64,000 nt of DNA from Bathynomus jamesi (taxonomy: Eukaryota > Arthropoda > Malacostraca > Isopoda > Cirolanidae): assembly GCA_023014485.1 (NCBI GenBank), contig JAJOZX010000923.1, forward strand, positions 1,031,288 through 1,095,287, in the 5' to 3' direction. The notes under the pieces were generated by a model. It worked only from the letters and a program-made list of their open reading frames with translations, did not search any database and was not told the origin of the DNA. Of the stretch, positions 22,290 to 34,105 are shown piece by piece. The translations under genes and the position numbers were made by a program. Position 1 is the stretch's first letter. Each line of letters opens with the position of its first letter.

Positions 22290-25225
22290 TTCACCGCACA
22301 TAGCCAGGTACACCCGGCTCATCTGCTACCGTCCTGAGCCAGGCATCTAGCCTTCTCTTGAAAACTTCAACTTCGACCCCTGTATCGTTTCTGAGGTCCT
22401 TTGGAAGCTGGTTAAAAAGTCTTAGCCCCCTGACATCCAAGCTATTTTCCTTCAGTGTTGAAGAAGTCCCTTATCGGGCCTTTAATTTGGGAACACTACA
22501 CATTCTGCCTTTCCTATTTTCCAACGTTGTTTGAATAGTAATTGGAGTTAGTTTAGGTTTGGTACCAGTGTTTCGATCATTTTCCGTATGTAGATTCTTT
22601 CCAGGGAGTACAGATTTAGTTTAAGTAGTCTTTCCCAGTAATTGAGCTCTTTGCAGCCATCAATCTTGGCTGTGAAATGTCTCTGAGTTTCTTCTAGTGT
22701 ATTAGTTTCTGCCTTTTTATATGGGGACTTCAAGACTGAGCAGTATTCAAGTTTTGATATAATCAGTGTTTTCAGCAGGGGAATCATTACTGTCCTGTCC
22801 CTTCTTTTGAACATTCTTAGTACCTGTCCCGCAACTCTTTTTGCTTTGTTTATCGCTATCTGATTTTCTGCTTCGAATTTCGCATCATCGGTCATTATAA
22901 CCCCCTAGATCGATCGCTTTCGTGCTTCTCTGAATTTCCTATCTATCTGGAGCATAATATGCAGTCTGTTTAAGGTCTTCATTTCTACCATATCTCAAGA
23001 GCTGAAATTTCTCGGTGTTAAATGTCATATTGTTGTCTTCTGACCATTTGTATATTTTGTTCGTGTCCCTCTGCAAGGCCTCCACTTCATTTGCATCGCT
23101 GATTTTTCTGCTGATCTTTGTACAGTCTGCAAAGGATGTTACTATACTGTTGCTGTTTACTCCACTGTCTATGTCTATTGCATGATAATGAACAGGAGTG
23201 GGGCAGTACTGTACCTTGTGGTACTGAGCTGCGTACTTCCGATTCTGATGATGATATACCTTGAATTTTGACGACCTGTAGACGTTCTCAGAGGAAGTTC
23301 TAGATTCATTTTCCAACTTTGCCTGTTATTCCCATATACTGTACTTCATATTATGTGCTATTATTCCATGATCACATTTGTCGGAAGCTTTAGCAAAATC
23401 TATGTATGTGACATCGTAGTTGTCATTGCTTTCCAGCGCATCTAGGATATTGTTATAGTGCTCTATAAGTTGTGATAGGCATAATCTTTCTGATCGGAAT
23501 CCATAATGATTTTCGTTGAATCTTTCCAGTGTCTCCAAGAAATCGTAGATTTTCTCTCTAACTATTCTTTCAAATACTTTGGTGAAGTGGGACGTCAGTG
23601 ACACTAGTCTATAGTGCTCGAGATCTATCCCATCCTTTATATATAGGGACAATGTTTGCTCTTTTCAAGATGCTCGGTATTTCCCCAGTGTCTAGGGATC
23701 TTCTCCATATCCAGTATAAGGGTGTAGCTATTTCATTTTTACAGTTTTTAATCAATAATGCGTTCCATTTGTCCGGACCTGCAGTTGAATGTGTTTTCAT
23801 TTGTCATATAGCTCTCGCTACATCTTCTGGAGTAAAATCAAAGTCTGCTATACACTCTCCTTGCAATTTCTCTTCAAAGAATGCATCTATGTCAGGTATC
23901 GCTTTGTCACTTTTTGGGGTACTGAAGACTGATTCATACTGGGGTCTCAATGTTCCAGATATTTCTTTTAGATCGTCGTTTAGTTCATTATTTCTTTTTC
24001 TTAAGGGCTCGATAGTGGTGCACGTCCCCCCCCCCCCGTTTCGCATAACTATAGAAGTATTTTGGATTTTCCCTTTATTGCTTCTACCGCCTTTCCCTTT
24101 TCTCTCTTTGTATGAGCCTTAATCAGGGTTTGTATTTCCCTATCGATACCCTCCAGTTTTTCTTTTATTACTTTCCTGGCATTATTATCTCCGCAGTTGG
24201 CTAACTTCGCGTTCACTCTCTTTCCTTTCCGGAATATTCTTCTCTTTTGCTTCTCCAGCCAGTTCCTCTTTTCTTTTGGCTGTGATTTCGGAGTATATTT
24301 TTCTAAAATTCTCAGCGTCTTTTCTTCCAAGGTTGTTAGTATTTCTTCAGTTGTTTTATCCTCTAAAACCGTTCTCTACTCTATTTGGGCAATGGGTGAT
24401 CTGATTGCATTCCAATTTATAGTCTTGGAGTTTAAGTTAAAGGCCCTAAATTTGCTCCTTTCTTCAATATGTATATTGTCTTTTAATGCTGTCGCCGTAT
24501 TTGTTGATATCTCGATTAAGTTGTGGTCTGAGATAATGGTTGGGGTTATTTTTATATCAGCAATCAAGTTCGTGTTATTCATGAATACCAGATCTATGCA
24601 GTTATTTTTCTGGTATTTTCTTTTATCTCCTGTGTCACCATAAGCTCGTTTGTGAGAGAGCCACCAACATATTTGCTTGCTCCTGGTCTTCTCTTGTGGC
24701 CCCCTTGTCCTCGTATATATATATATATTCCTATCCACCGTTTTGTATTTTATAAATGGGAAATTACTCTCCGCAGATCATTATATTGGGGGAAGGAAGG
24801 TTTATGGCCTTTATTAGGTTTCTGATATCATCAATGGCATCCGAGAATTTTTCGGTTAGAGTGTTTGGAGGTCTCTAGATGACTATCAGTATCACGTTTA
24901 GTTTTTCTATTTTCACTGCTAGGAGTTCAACAAAGCTGTTTGATTTACTTATTACCGTCTCTGTCATATAACCTTCATGTACATATATAGCACAGCCACC
25001 TTTACCTCTCGCTGTTCTATCAGCTCTTAGTTAGTTGAAACCCTCTATATTTATCTCTTTCTTATCAATACAATGTTCGCAGTTTTCACAATTTCCTTAG
25101 CAATCCTTAAGATGAGTTTCTGTGAGGCATACGATGTCTGTCCTTGTTTCGTCCGTAAATCCTTTCAGGTACGAAACTTTGTTGAGTGACTGGTTTGGTC
25201 TTATTCCTTGAATATTAGCCAGGAC
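22290..25225 (-). pseudogene. CR1 LINE ORF2 (endonuclease-reverse transcriptase)
   Basis: Endonuclease part 25225-24380: NIQGIRPNQSLNKVSYLKGF, IVCLTETHLKD, GGCAIYVHEGY, and the SDHNLIEIS motif. Linker 24330-23800. Reverse transcriptase blocks: STAGPDKWNALLIKNC (23790s), HYRLVSLTSHFTKVFERIV, NENHYGFRSERLCLSQLIEH, YIDFAKASDKCDHGI, then SFADCTKISRKI at about 23122, where the universal second catalytic Asp has become Cys. The C-terminal block 22895-22548 has NKAKRVAGQVLRMFKRRDRT and YWERLLKLNLYSLERIYIRK, then FKRRLDAWLRTV near 22350. Numerous frameshifts. Dead, although the original domain order is complete. Confidence 0.85.
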
Positions 25226-25328
25226 AATATTTCTTTGTTTTTCGTTGACCCTTGTGCATTTCAAGTTCGTTTTCCTTCGGTATCGTTTCTTTTGTTGCCC
25301 TATGGCCTCCGAGGGAGATCGTTTCTAC

Positions 25329-26276
25329 CTACCTGTTCTGGTAGCTTCTTGCCCGGAAGCGGTTTGGCTCGGGAGTTTCCAACTGTGTCAACTGCATGCG
25401 TTGTATGACATTTAGCAGCCGTATCGTGTCTGTGATGCTGAAAACAAATTTTTGTTCGCGTTTTGTGTTCCTATCGTTATTCCTATTGTTATTGTTATTC
25501 CTATTGTCCTTCAAACTTTGGCCTTTGGGTTCGTCGAGAGATATTGATAGAAGTATTTTTTCCGTATTTGCAGGTTTCATATTTGCGTAACTCCTACAGA
25601 TGTCTAGGTGGTAGAATTTGCATGTCTCGGAGTTTACAATGACCATTATTATAGAAGAAATTGCATATTGGGGGATGTTCCTATATACGTACATTGTCCT
25701 CTTTTATATCAACAATTATCTTTTATATAATATCTGCATATAATTCCTCCCCAATATTTACTCGGGGCCTTTGTTTTCTGCTCCTTATTGGGGGACAGTT
25801 TCACTCCGTTTTCTTGATTGCACGCTTGTCTTTTCCTATTTGTGTTGATGTCCTGCGTTGCCCTTATACTATCTGTTGTCTTCATGCTATCTGTTGCATA
25901 TATGGTTTCGGTCTCATTGTGTGACGGTATTTGATTTATTTTTACTTCGCCTTTCTTCGTTTCTACTGTTTTCCTATGTTTTTTATTCATACTTTCCTCT
26001 TTTATTTCCTTCTCGTAGTCTCTTTCTGCTTTAAATACCATAGTTTATTTTGGTCATGCAGTTTTCGCAGAAAAACTTTATCCCATTAAGTTGCTTTGCG
26101 TTCGTTATGAGGGATTTTTCATGTTCCCATTCTAGGCATCTGAAATAAAAAAGCAACTGGCAGAGATCGCACCTCATCCCCTTTGCCTCATTAGTTGCAT
26201 TGTTGCAGATACCACACAGTTGCAGGAATTTATTTACCATTTCCATGTTTCTGATAGAGGGTAGCCGCTGGTGCAC
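25329..26276 (-). pseudogene. CR1 LINE ORF1 (PHD-like zinc finger, gag-like)
   Basis: The start at 26276 gives a Cys4-His-Cys3-type finger: LCGICNNATNEAKGMRCDLC, FRCLEWEHE, then KFFCENC. The frame changes near 26040. The next part is charged and Lys/Thr-rich (26041-25709). A third segment (25694-25329) has SETCKFYHLDICRSYANMK, a small Cys/His cluster, and an Asn/Arg repeat. ORF1 proteins of this kind bind element RNA in ribonucleoprotein particles. At least two frameshifts are present. Confidence 0.75.
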
Positions 26277-26290
26277 AAAATTAAATAAAA

Positions 26291-26708
26291 AAGGGTATTA
26301 TGGGAAGTATTGGGTGGGGGTTGACTCAAGCTGAGTGAGGGAAAGTATTCTCCGTTACTTCGGGGGATGGGGGATGTGGCATACTGTATACTTCCCAGTG
26401 ATTGGTGCTCACGATTGTGGCGGTGGGGAATAATTGGGGGGGTATTTTTAGGAATTTCGATGGGAAGCTAATTTCCTTCACAAAGAAACACTCGGAAAAC
26501 TGCTGTATATATTAATTCGTTTCGTTTTTATTCACTTTTTTGGACATATGCCGCGATTTTTACTTTTTAAAGAGAAATACCACTGTGCACTATGAATTAA
26601 CTCAAGATATCGGCAACGCTTAAAATTGATTAACTGCAGCATTTTTACTGTAATACCGCTTTTATTCGGACTTCGATAGAAACACGTGTAACCGTTACAC
26701 CGTCAAAA

Positions 26709-26712
<4 letters not shown>
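26291..26712. other. Possible CR1 5' region and spacer
   Basis: A G-rich segment (26300-26460) adjoins the CR1 ORF1 start and may be its 5' untranslated region. After that the sequence is AT-rich without features. Confidence 0.35.

Positions 26713-26796
<84 letters not shown>
26713..26796. repeat. (CT)n followed by (TA)n
   Basis: About 21 CT units run directly into about 20 TA units. Confidence 0.95.
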
Positions 26797-26799
<3 letters not shown>

Positions 26800-26882
26800 C
26801 AAACAACCACAGGGAAAAGGAAACACGAAAGCGCTCGGACTTCGTGTTTCCTTTTCCTTTTCCCTGTGGTTGTTTGCTTATT
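26797..26882. repeat. Hairpin of PLE-like tails between two (TA)n tracts
   Basis: The left arm aagcaaacaaccacagggaa is inverted at the right arm (..ttccctgtggttgtttgctt), around a centre that includes cgaaagcgctcgg. The right arm has one extra 6-bp 'ccttttt'-like unit. The cgaaagcgc core and C/T-rich run match the tail at 10.43-10.55 kb, so this is probably two PLE-type 3' ends joined head to head. Confidence 0.6.
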
Positions 26883-26910
26883 AATAAGATCACGTGTTAT
26901 TCTGTGATTT

Positions 26911-26916
<6 letters not shown>

Positions 26917-26956
<40 letters not shown>
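26917..26956. repeat. (TA)n microsatellite
   Basis: About 19 TA units. Confidence 0.95.
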
Positions 26957-26961
<5 letters not shown>

Positions 26962-27317
26962 TGGTCGTTGCCCGTTGCGCCTTTAGCAGCAAAAGCCCCC
27001 CTGTAACACAATAAGATGGGTGCCAGGAGGGGCGGGTGTGCTACTGAAACCTTCCCTCGTTCTCCCTTATGTATATACTAAATTTGCTGCGGATTACCCT
27101 CGCCGTTTAGGGTGAGTTACCTAAACGTTTTTAACATAATTAATTAATATATAATATTACCAAATTATTTAATATTAATGCATAATAAGACAACTTGTTA
27201 TAAAAGCATATTAATTAAAATCTTCCAAAAAATGTTTACAAAATTAAAAAAAAATAAAAGTATTTCCATCTCAATATTGTCGTAATTATTCACTAAATTT
27301 TTTTACTTTGTTAATTA

Positions 27318-27466
27318 GACACACTCCATCTACTCGCAAATCTAAAATGTGGGTTTGATTTATTATTCTAAAACTAATCTTTATTAGTGGATGGATGGTT
27401 GGTTGGTTGTTTCCGAATACAATCTAATAGCTGAATGATAAGGATTGGCAGTGACAGACCAGGGCG
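27318..27466 (+). repeat. Dispersed repeat, copy 1
   Basis: Contains cgcaaatctaaaatgt, tttattattctaaaactaat and 'gaatacaatctaatagctga'. It matches the inverse of 32876-33106 along its length, except that this copy lacks an internal segment of about 60 bp. Function and class unknown. Confidence 0.6.
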
Positions 27467-27507
27467 AACCCCCCTCTTCGAGGGAGAGAGATGATTCTTT
27501 GCAGTTT

Positions 27508-27837
27508 CTGGATGTATTTGCTACTAAAGGTACTTCGGATTTTAAGATGTCCTTGTATGGAAACGTTACTTTTAAGGGTTTAGGCACAGTCCCCCGCAAT
27601 AGTTCCGCTCCACCGCTCTGGATGTATTTGCTACTAAAGGTACTTCGGATTTTAAGATGTCCTTGTATGGAAACGTTACTTTTAAGGGTTTAGGCACAGT
27701 CCCCCGCAATAGTTCCGCTCCACCGCTCTGGATGTATTTGCTACTAAAGGTACTTCGGATTTTAAGATGTCCTTGTATGGAAACGTTACTTTTAAGGGTT
27801 TAGGTACAGTCCCCCGCAATAGTTCCGCTCCACCTTC
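27508..27837. repeat. Three tandem 110-bp units
   Basis: The landmark gatgtatttgctactaaagg recurs at 27511, 27621 and 27731, exactly 110 bp apart. Units are nearly identical, with one C/T change in the third ('ttaggtacag') and a diverged first edge. Open frames in both directions run through the repeats but show no family resemblance. Confidence 0.95.
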
Positions 27838-28404
27838 TCCGAGATGTGGAAGCACGTAGTCCCTCTTAAACTCCAGTCCCCCACCCTCACTCCCTCCCTC
27901 TCCTACTCCCACTCTCAGGTGTTGTCATAATAATAATTTTATTTTTTGAAAGCCGATGACTATAAATATATTGTTCACTGTAGTTTTGGTGGTAATGCTA
28001 GGACGACTATGTATTATATTCATGCATTATTCCTAAATATAGGGAATAGAAGAGTTAGGTTATTTCACAAACGTGGGATACTTTAAAACTTTCAATCATG
28101 GGATTTTGATGTGGCCATGTTATAGTTAAAGTGTAAAATAAATTGTAGTATCGACTTTTCCTGCAGGCAATAACATTTCTGTTTAAAGTCCATGCATCAT
28201 CAACAAATAATTATCCAGAAAAAGGTCTATCCATGGAGAGATATTGATAACAGTTCAATTTTTTATTACAAAAATAAATATGAATCGAGTAAATTTAGGG
28301 ATTTTCTTAAGAACATACAAAGATAATGTTCAAATTATAAGGAACTGACAATTGTTCAAATAAATATATATTTACTATGATACATCACAATTACGCAATT
28401 ACGC
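27838..28404. other. Spacer, nothing recognised
   Basis: A C/T-rich 27840-27915 segment, then AT-rich DNA without gene or repeat assignment. Confidence 0.4.
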
Positions 28405-28714
28405 AATTACTCAATACTTGGTCCATCCTCCATTATTATTAATGACCTCTCGTAGCGTTATTTGGAACAGATGCCTCGTGACTGTAGATGACTTGTGGGT
28501 TCGTGCGGAAAAGTTCCCACTCTGTCATGGTGTGTTCCAGCAGGTGCCAAGCTGTCCGCTCCTGCCCAGGCTCCCAAACGTTAACTACATTTGCCCACAT
28601 ATTTTCAATGGGGTTTAGGTCGCACCCCTTGGTGGGCCAGTTCAGCAGCTCGACATCTCACTGTTCCTGAAACTACCGTCTGATGATCCTGGCAGTATGA
28701 ACAGGGCAGCTATC
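28405..28714 (-). pseudogene. Second copy of the intron-bearing Tc1-like transposase, last exon only
   Basis: From 28714 leftward: QDSCPVHTARIIRRWF-like start at the second Asp position, then ELLNWPTKGCDLNPIENMWA with the third catalytic Glu intact. It continues VNVWEPGQERTAWHLLEHTM and TEWELFRTNP, ending with a frameshifted NNGGWTKY-like tail near 28410. It matches exon 2 of the gene at 3.1-3.4 kb. Directly upstream on the minus strand is ..attacag/GATAGC, a consensus intron acceptor at the same codon. The rest of the gene is not seen upstream. Confidence 0.8.
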
Positions 28715-28802
28715 CTGTAATATATATGTTAACCCTCCGTCTATGGCCTTGGGTAGTTCGAGATTGACGGGGTTTCTGGTTAGGTGGCAGCAACGGATTT
28801 TC

Positions 28803-29565
28803 TCACTCTGGGGTAGCTGGTACCGTGTAGGAATCGCAGTAGTTTCTTTTGTACTACACTCTGATTTCTTCTTGCAGTGGATCGGAGGATTCTGTGAAAA
28901 CTTTCTAAATTATCTGACGGTTCTCGGATTCTTCTTGTAGCGTATCGGGAAATTATTTATTCTGTTTTAAAATTAAGTTCTCTGGAGAAAGCAGGGCTCA
29001 AAGGAAAGACAAAGATCCTCTGACTGAATTTTACTGCTTCTAACATATTACAGGTAATAATATCAGAATGATAATGTTGACCTGTTTTGTTTTTTATTCT
29101 GAATAGGCTGAATTATTTTTGCAAAATACTTGAAGATAAAGGTAAATTTTGGCTGAAACAGCATACTGGCAGATAAGCAAGATATTTGAAGATGAAGTCC
29201 TATTTTTCTTTTAAACAGCATATTGACAGATCTGATATTATCAGGATTTGTCGAGTTAACTAAAAATGGAAATTGAAATATGCATTTTATTATGGATTAA
29301 AATTAAACATGCATATGAGCCAAAATTAAATGTTTAAAATTTGAATTAAATGCTGATTCAGGGGTATGACTTCATCTTTTATGATTTAAGACAGAATACA
29401 TAAAAAATTAACATTGCAGAATTTAACACGATTACATGATTAAGCTTAATCTAAAAAATGACTAGGTAATTTGAAGAAGAAATAATTCATCAATTAATTA
29501 GCAAAATAAAATAGAAAGAAAATTTTAAAAATTTCCAAACTTGCATTTTATATACAGTTATTGTC
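28803..29565. other. Anonymous AT-rich DNA
   Basis: Inside the inverted-repeat pair. No gene supported. Confidence 0.4.
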
Positions 29566-29700
29566 ACGCGAGTTTGACCTTTATATGCAAAAATGAATAT
29601 TAAGATTATTCATTTTACATATATATTAATGTAAAAATGAAATGAATAATCAATATTCATTTTTACATAAGAACCAAAATCGCTTAACGCGAGTTTGGAT
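29566..29700. repeat. AT-rich hairpin, arms about 33 bp
   Basis: aaaaatgaatattaagatta ... tcattttacat (29589-29622) is mirrored by atgtaaaaatgaaatgaata ... attcattttt (29630-29666). Outside it, cgcgagtttg occurs as a direct repeat at about 29567 and 29688. MITE-like, but too short to classify. Confidence 0.55.
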
Positions 29701-31362
29701 AATAATTTTACTTGTAGCTTCCTATTTTTTTGTTCGTGTCACAACCCTACGATCTACCATATCTATGGTTTAGTCGTATCCATTTTCCATTTGTTATAGA
29801 AGTTATTATAATTAATTATGATTGTCTTGCATCTCACCCTCGACCCTAGATTATACATACACATTGCATATAAGAGGACTGGAACCCGTAGTTGTGCTTC
29901 TTAGTCCTTGATACCCATTCTGTCTTTAATTCGTTTCTTTTAGGTCCTCCCAAATAATGACTTAGTTATACTGCACGTATGACATAATGTGAATAACTAT
30001 GACGTCATAAAGTAACTTAATTCTCTTCACGTTTTCCATACCTTGAACACTGAATCACGTGTTTAGTATTTGGACATCTTCCGTATTGAATGTATGGTAA
30101 ATTCCTTAATAATAATAATAATAATAACAATAATAATAATAATAATAAAAAGAAAAAGAAACTTCATTCTCTATACATCATTAGTTATGTTGTTTCCTAC
30201 CTATTGTCTACTGATACCTATCAACCTATCAGTCCATATTTTACGCGTCTCTATATTACGCACACAACCTATTGGATTATGTACATGTAAAATACGTCCA
30301 CATATATTTTTTTTATTATTTTTTTTTAAGTGCGTTCAACCCTCACAGGCATTCATTAGGCTTACAGTAGTTAAATGCTCAAATTCGCGAATCAGCAGAA
30401 CCGAACGTTTCTAAGATAAACATCCCCTTTCGCTCTGATCCAAATTTATAACATGTTAAACATATTATAACATATTATGTATAAATCTATATCATGTGTG
30501 CCATGTACTTTGTATTATATTTCTAACATCTTAATTGTCTATTAATATGAAACACTGTAAAAACAAAACAAAGCTATAGTAACTGTTTAATTGTAATTAA
30601 CTAATATTTTAATTAATAATAACTTGTAATGTACTTCAATGAAACTATAATTGAATGTAATGACTTTATATATAATGTAAGAATGTACTTTAATAGAACT
30701 GTAAGGGACAATCATAAGCGAATGGGAAGTAATCCATAATCGAAATCATAATTGTAATAAACCCAAACAAAAATGTACTCAGTCGTGAAATAATATCGCC
30801 TTCAGAAATGAAGACGTGGCAAAAAAAATTAAGATTAGTTTTTATTTTTATTTATTTTTTTAAAATTTTTATTTGGAAACTTTCAAACACCTGATCGTGT
30901 TTAAAAGGGGGGAAACTTAACCTCCAACTGCCATCCCCCAACATTCAGGCATATTTTATACATGTATTTGTAAAATGAAGGACACTTCATTACGGCTCTC
31001 TGCTTTGGTCACTGCTAAGAGACTCCCCTTGTTAGCAGCCTCGCTGCGGGGATGCGGGGAGGGGGCAGAGGCCCCTTGCCTCCTTAATATTTTTAGATTC
31101 CGGCCTGAGCTATGGTCGAAAGAGGTCGAACCTCTACCCCTGTAAAATTCAGACCACTACCTGTAAATTTTTAAGAAGAAAATTACAGTAAGAGAAACTT
31201 TTTTTATTTTCCCCCTCGAATTGGGCTATCTTCAGAGGAATTTAGTCAAGAAAGTAGAAGTATCAGAGTATTATTGAAAGAAAAGAATTAACAGAGTGTC
31301 GACCCCATAAAGCGAGAGAAAAGAATTAGAAAGTTATAGAAGAAAAGTATATAGAAGAAATA
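29701..31362. other. Anonymous AT-rich DNA with a (TAA)n tract
   Basis: A TAA/AAT microsatellite lies at about 30105-30148, and a GC-rich patch at 31025-31080. No gene. Open frames are T- or N-rich low-complexity. Confidence 0.4.
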
Positions 31363-31437
31363 TCCGTTGCTTGCCTCCGTAACTAGAACCCCCGTCGATC
31401 CGAACCAACCCAGGGCCATAGACGGAGGGGTTAACAT

Positions 31438-32059
31438 TAATATATATTATTTAATATATTTCGTCGCTGGGTCAAAATCACAGTTTAAAATCAGATGGTA
31501 TTCGAATCGTAATCTGACACACCGAATTAATGTCCTTCGAATTCTGGGATCATTCATGAAGCAATACTTTTTGTCATATCGTGATTCGATATTAACACTT
31601 ATAAATAAGTGTTGTGTTCCTCTACACTATGATGATTAATTTCAGCTATTGTGCGATTCTATGTAGACGGTTTGATCTCGTAATATCGTCGTTTTTGTTG
31701 TATTATTTAAAAGAGAAACAAGATTATTGATATACACAAACATTTTTGGAAGCTGTTAATATATTTTTGAGTATTTATAGAGGAAGTTTTATGAAAAATT
31801 AAGTGCGTGAGTGGATGAGTGAGTCACTTATTATGTAAAAGAAATTAGGAGGGGAAAGTAAAAAGGAAAGAAGTAAAACACAACTGACAGAAGTAGTTGA
31901 TAGGGTGAAAGGAATGAGAGACATGAGAGGAGGTAATAATCGGGGAGCAAGGGGGGGGGAAGAGAAGGGTCATGTATTAGCATGAGGTGAAGAGGAAGGA
32001 AAAAGGAAAATAAGAATGAAGATAAATCGAAAGAAAATAACAAGGAGGCAGGAGGAGGG

Positions 32060-32093
<34 letters not shown>

Positions 32094-32875
32094 GTGGGGA
32101 TAGCGAAAGGAGAGGGGGAGGATAGCGAGAGGGAGAGGGGGATAGCGAGAGGGAGGAAGTGAGGATGGGGGAGAAAGAGGGCCTGCGTTGCTGCCACATC
32201 TTGGAGAGGGTGAAATGGGACTATTGCAGCAGGGGACTGTCCAATTTTTTTTAACTTTTTTATTTATAATAATTTATGATAAACTTAGTTTATGATAAAC
32301 ATAAATTTAGCTGAGTTAACACATTAATTTATAGAGCTTTTAATTTATGTTAAAATTATCAGGTTTTCCATAATGAAATAGTTTTCCTTAGAAAGTATTT
32401 TTGTAATAATAATTATCCAGGTTATATTTTTTTAAGTCATTCGAGAAATTTTTAGATAAACAATTAATTCCTGTACAAGAAACGGTAACAATGACTAAAC
32501 AAATATAGTGTATCTGATTTTTCTGTATTTGGGTCACTAGTTTTACTATTAGAAAATTATTAAGGAAAACACTAACTATTATCCTCAAATTGAATTTTGT
32601 TTGGCTTTTGTTAATAGTTTTACAATATCCTCATTTTTTTAAATTTTAATCCTGGAATGCATAGTGAGGTGGGGGGGGGGGTCAATTGAACCCCGCTATG
32701 CACAATGATTTCATTCGCCTCTGCAGTCTAGGGTTGAGGATTGGTGTCCATCGCAGACTAAGTCTTGTGTTATTTACAAATATATTTGCGATAACTGCCA
32801 AGTATCGTAAATTGGTAGCACACACCTCCAATTCACTCTTTGTGGATCAACACAGTAAGGTATTGCAATGAGAAC
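31438..32875. other. AT-rich DNA with a purine-rich low-complexity block
   Basis: 31850-32210 is G/A-rich with a (GA)n run at about 32064-32091. The Ser/Pro/Leu-rich reading frames on the minus strand there are simple-sequence artefacts. A poly-G tract with a short GCATAG...CTATGC palindrome is near 32657-32702. Confidence 0.5.
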
Positions 32876-33106
32876 TGGTCTGCCCATGCCCCAATCCTTC
32901 TCATTCAGCTATTAGATTGTATTCGGGAACAACCAACCATGCACTAAGAAAGATTAGTTTTAGGATAATAAACCAAAACCCGAGTTTCGGTTTGAAGCGC
33001 CCCCCCCCCCCGCTAAAGACATAACCTTCCTCACTACTCCCCGTTGTTAAAGGGAAAGACTGCAACTCCAGCCAAACCCATAACATTTTAGATTTGAGAC
33101 TAATGG
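32876..33106 (-). repeat. Dispersed repeat, copy 2
   Basis: The inverse of 27318-27466 (minus strand: tttattatcctaaaactaat, 'gaatacaatctaatagctga') with about 60 bp more, including a poly-C tract at 33001-33010. Class unknown. Confidence 0.6.
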
Positions 33107-34105
33107 AGTCTTTCTACATGAATAAAGAGAAATCTTTACTAAATAATTATGATAACTAGCTAAACAGGGCCCTGCGGGCCCATTCAGCTAGAGCTGCGAT
33201 GCTGGAGCCTTCGAGCCCAGTAATTGACGGGGTGAGGCTGATTACACATATATTTTCGTTCATTACTCATCACCCCTATCCACCATACGAAGTTTGGTCG
33301 AATTTGGTTCAGAAACGTAAAAGTTTTTTTTGCGGATAAACGGACAGACATTCGATGAATTATCGGAAGATGGTATTAAGGTGGAAATATTCGAGTTCAA
33401 ATTTTAGTTTAATTTTGTTTTAATATTTTAATTAATGTATTTTTATAATAAGTTTTGTCTTATTAGGTGTTATATGTGGTGATATTAAATAAATTGATAA
33501 TTTTGCATATTAATCGTTTAGATAAATGCAACTTGGGTCATGATTCTTTGTCTTTGTAGCTACTCAAAATGGAAGTCGAGCTTCAGAAACGTTTATTTTT
33601 GGAATAAATAAAGTGAATAGAATGTTGTTTTGCGCATTCGGGTCAATTCGGCAAAAGAATCGAAACCAGACCCGAATCAGCGCGCAATAAATCGAGAATT
33701 TCAATTCGGCCTCTTCCGACTCAGTTTAAACTGTCTGGCAAGTATGGTCGATATTGGAATTTGGAACAGGGTGTGCGAAACATGTAAAGAAGGTAAAACC
33801 TAAAGTTTAAGTTACAGCATAAATTGTGTTATAGTTTTATTATTAAATAAATAGTTTTGTTCTTTCTTATATGTTGTGAATTAAACATGTTACACTTTCA
33901 TTAAAAAGTAGTTTATCACCAATCTGGGCCCATTTTCTGTCCATCCTAGTTCGAGAGGAGTGAAACTGTCAGTCTTTTTGAAGGTTCAGAAAGTTTGAGG
34001 GGTTTTATTGATGAAACAAAAAGAATCGAGAATCGAGAATCTAAATGAAGTGGCCGAATCGAATCGAAAATCGAATCGAAATGAAAAGTCTCGAATCGCA
34101 CATCC

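Larger units (their letters stand above)
22235..26290 (-). mobile_element. CR1-type LINE, near full length, dead
   Basis: Read on the minus strand from about 26290 to 22235 the order is ORF1 with a PHD-like zinc finger, a second Cys/His-containing low-complexity segment, then ORF2 with endonuclease, reverse transcriptase and C-terminal block, and a short GC-richer 3' tail. This is the CR1 superfamily layout. About 4 kb is close to full length, but both ORFs are broken. Confidence 0.85.
28729..31437. repeat. Inverted repeat pair, arms about 75 bp, 2.5 kb apart
   Basis: 28729-28802 (gttaaccctccgtctatggc ... gcagcaacggat) is the inverse of 31363-31437 (atccgttgcttgcctccgta ... gccatagacggaggggttaac). 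The 2.5 kb between them is AT-rich and shows no coding sequence I recognise. The ends may mark a non-autonomous transposon or be two copies of one short repeat. Confidence 0.55.

Noticed and set aside
23598..24122. 174-residue plus-strand frame
   Set aside because: Antisense shadow of the CR1 ORF2.
27508..27837. Possible CRISPR-like or regulatory array
   Set aside because: The units are directly joined without variable spacers and the genome is eukaryotic; it is an ordinary tandem repeat.
31831..32199. Ser/Pro/Leu-rich open frames on the minus strand
   Set aside because: They are translations of a G/A-rich simple-sequence block; no domain, start context or relative supports a gene.
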